From an uncultured Phocaeicola sp. (lineage in GTDB: Bacteria; Bacteroidota; Bacteroidia; Bacteroidales; Bacteroidaceae): a stretch of DNA of 64,000 nucleotides. Positions 63,489 through 64,000 of this stretch are shown piece after piece. A model generated the notes under the pieces. The model was not told the DNA's origin. It was given only the letters and a program-made list of their open reading frames with translations, and did no database searches. The stretch's first letter is position 1; each line of letters starts with the position of its first letter. A program made the translations under genes and the position numbers. The DNA lies in the NCBI GenBank assembly GCA_948956705.1, contig CARCZS010000006.1, positions 1 through 64,000 of the forward strand, written 5' to 3'.

Positions 63489-64000
63489 ATGAAAAAGACA
63501 ATGATACTCCCCCTCTGCTGTCTGCTGTGGCATCTTGCCACCCCCGCATGGGCACAGGAAACACTGAGTCTGAAAGAGTGCCGCGAAATGGCATTAAAAT
63601 ACAACAAGGAAATGGCGGCTTCCGTGAAACAGACGGAAAGTGCCCGTTATACTGCCAAGAGTTACAAAGGGAACTTCTTCCCCAACTTCACCGTCAGCGG
63701 AACAGGACTTTACAGTAATGCCGACGGTAGTTACGGCATAGCCGGAGGCAACCTGCCCGTCTTTCTGCCCGATGGAACAGGACAGTTCAATCCGGGACAA
63801 CCCGCAGGCTTTGCCTACTTCCCCGGCATTAACCTGGACTATAAAATAGGATGGGTCTATATGGGCGGTGTGCAAATGGAACAGCCCCTCTACATGGGCG
63901 GTAAAATCCGTGCCGCCTACAAAATGTCCTTGCTGGGCAAAGAAATGGCACAAATGAATGAAAATCTGACCGCAACAGAAGTCATTCAGAAAACAGATCA
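63489..64000 (+). CDS. TolC-like outer-membrane efflux protein, 5' part
   Basis: The gene begins at an ATG at 63489 and runs off the window. A signal peptide (LPLCCLLWHLATPAWAQ) leads to the OEP-family start ETLSLKECREMALKYNKEMA, the first coiled-coil helix of the TolC barrel repeat. It lies 32 bp after the RND gene and completes the tripartite pump. About 170 codons are visible. Confidence 0.85.
   Translation, partial: MKKTMILPLCCLLWHLATPAWAQETLSLKECREMALKYNKEMAASVKQTESARYTAKSYKGNFFPNFTVSGTGLYSNADGSYGIAGGNLPVFLPDGTGQFNPGQPAGFAYFPGINLDYKIGWVYMGGVQMEQPLYMGGKIRAAYKMSLLGKEMAQMNENLTATEVIQKTD

Noticed and set aside
1..64000. CRISPR arrays, tRNA or rRNA genes, integrase or relaxase genes
   Set aside because: No regularly spaced direct repeats, no tRNA-like cloverleaf with CCA, no rRNA sequence, and no tyrosine-recombinase or relaxase motifs were seen in the window.

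Overview
The window comes from a member of the Bacteroidales, most likely Bacteroides or Phocaeicola. The signs are many TTG-(19-20 bp)-TAnnTTTG promoters, weak or absent Shine-Dalgarno sites, a SusC/SusD pair run by an ECF sigma/anti-sigma couple, a GldE-type protein, and the trp gene order B-E-G-D-C-F-A. No tRNA, rRNA or CRISPR array was recognised.

Region 1 (1 to about 14.3 kb) is accessory DNA, probably the inner part of an integrative conjugative element or large plasmid-like island. It opens with the 3' end of an IS21-family insertion (istB tail plus tandem end repeats) that has cut into another gene. Three mostly leftward operons follow, rich in small acidic proteins of unknown function. 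They also encode a J-domain/LPD29-like protein, an ArdA-like antirestriction protein, a 1000-residue N6-methyltransferase/SNF2-like helicase fusion and DUF4120-like and DUF4121-like proteins. Each leftward operon is headed by a copy of a roughly 160-bp structured repeat (1915-2076, 8752-8914, 13832-14020). Its stems keep pairing while their sequences change. This repeat is the best candidate here for something undescribed.

Region 2 (14.3-40.6 kb) is ordinary chromosome: a lipoprotein, an HdeD-like membrane protein, a YtxH-like protein, and the complete tryptophan operon preceded by a leader peptide with tandem Trp codons and an attenuator. Then come asparaginase, a PhoB/PhoR-like two-component pair, a cobalamin riboswitch with its own promoter and terminator but no obvious gene, a phosphopantetheinyl transferase, GldE, SSB, MutY, an HU protein, a tiny basic protein, RNase G, an amidase, a thioredoxin-like protein, LysS, GpsA, Pgi and a HAD phosphatase.

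Region 3 (40.6-57.3 kb) is for glycan and sialic acid use. A leftward locus (sigma, FecR-like anti-sigma, SusC with an STN domain, SusD, alpha/beta hydrolase) has no glycosidase. A small antisense RNA of the DonS type can be predicted over the susC leader. A ROK repressor (NanR-like) diverges from a five-gene operon: sialic acid lyase, epimerase, MFS transporter, glucosamine-6-P deaminase, and a degenerate deaminase domain fused to a PIG-L deacetylase. Together these convert Neu5Ac to fructose-6-phosphate.

Region 4 (57.3-64 kb) holds a TIGR02757-like protein, an AraC-type regulator, and a divergent tripartite RND efflux operon whose outer-membrane gene runs off the window.
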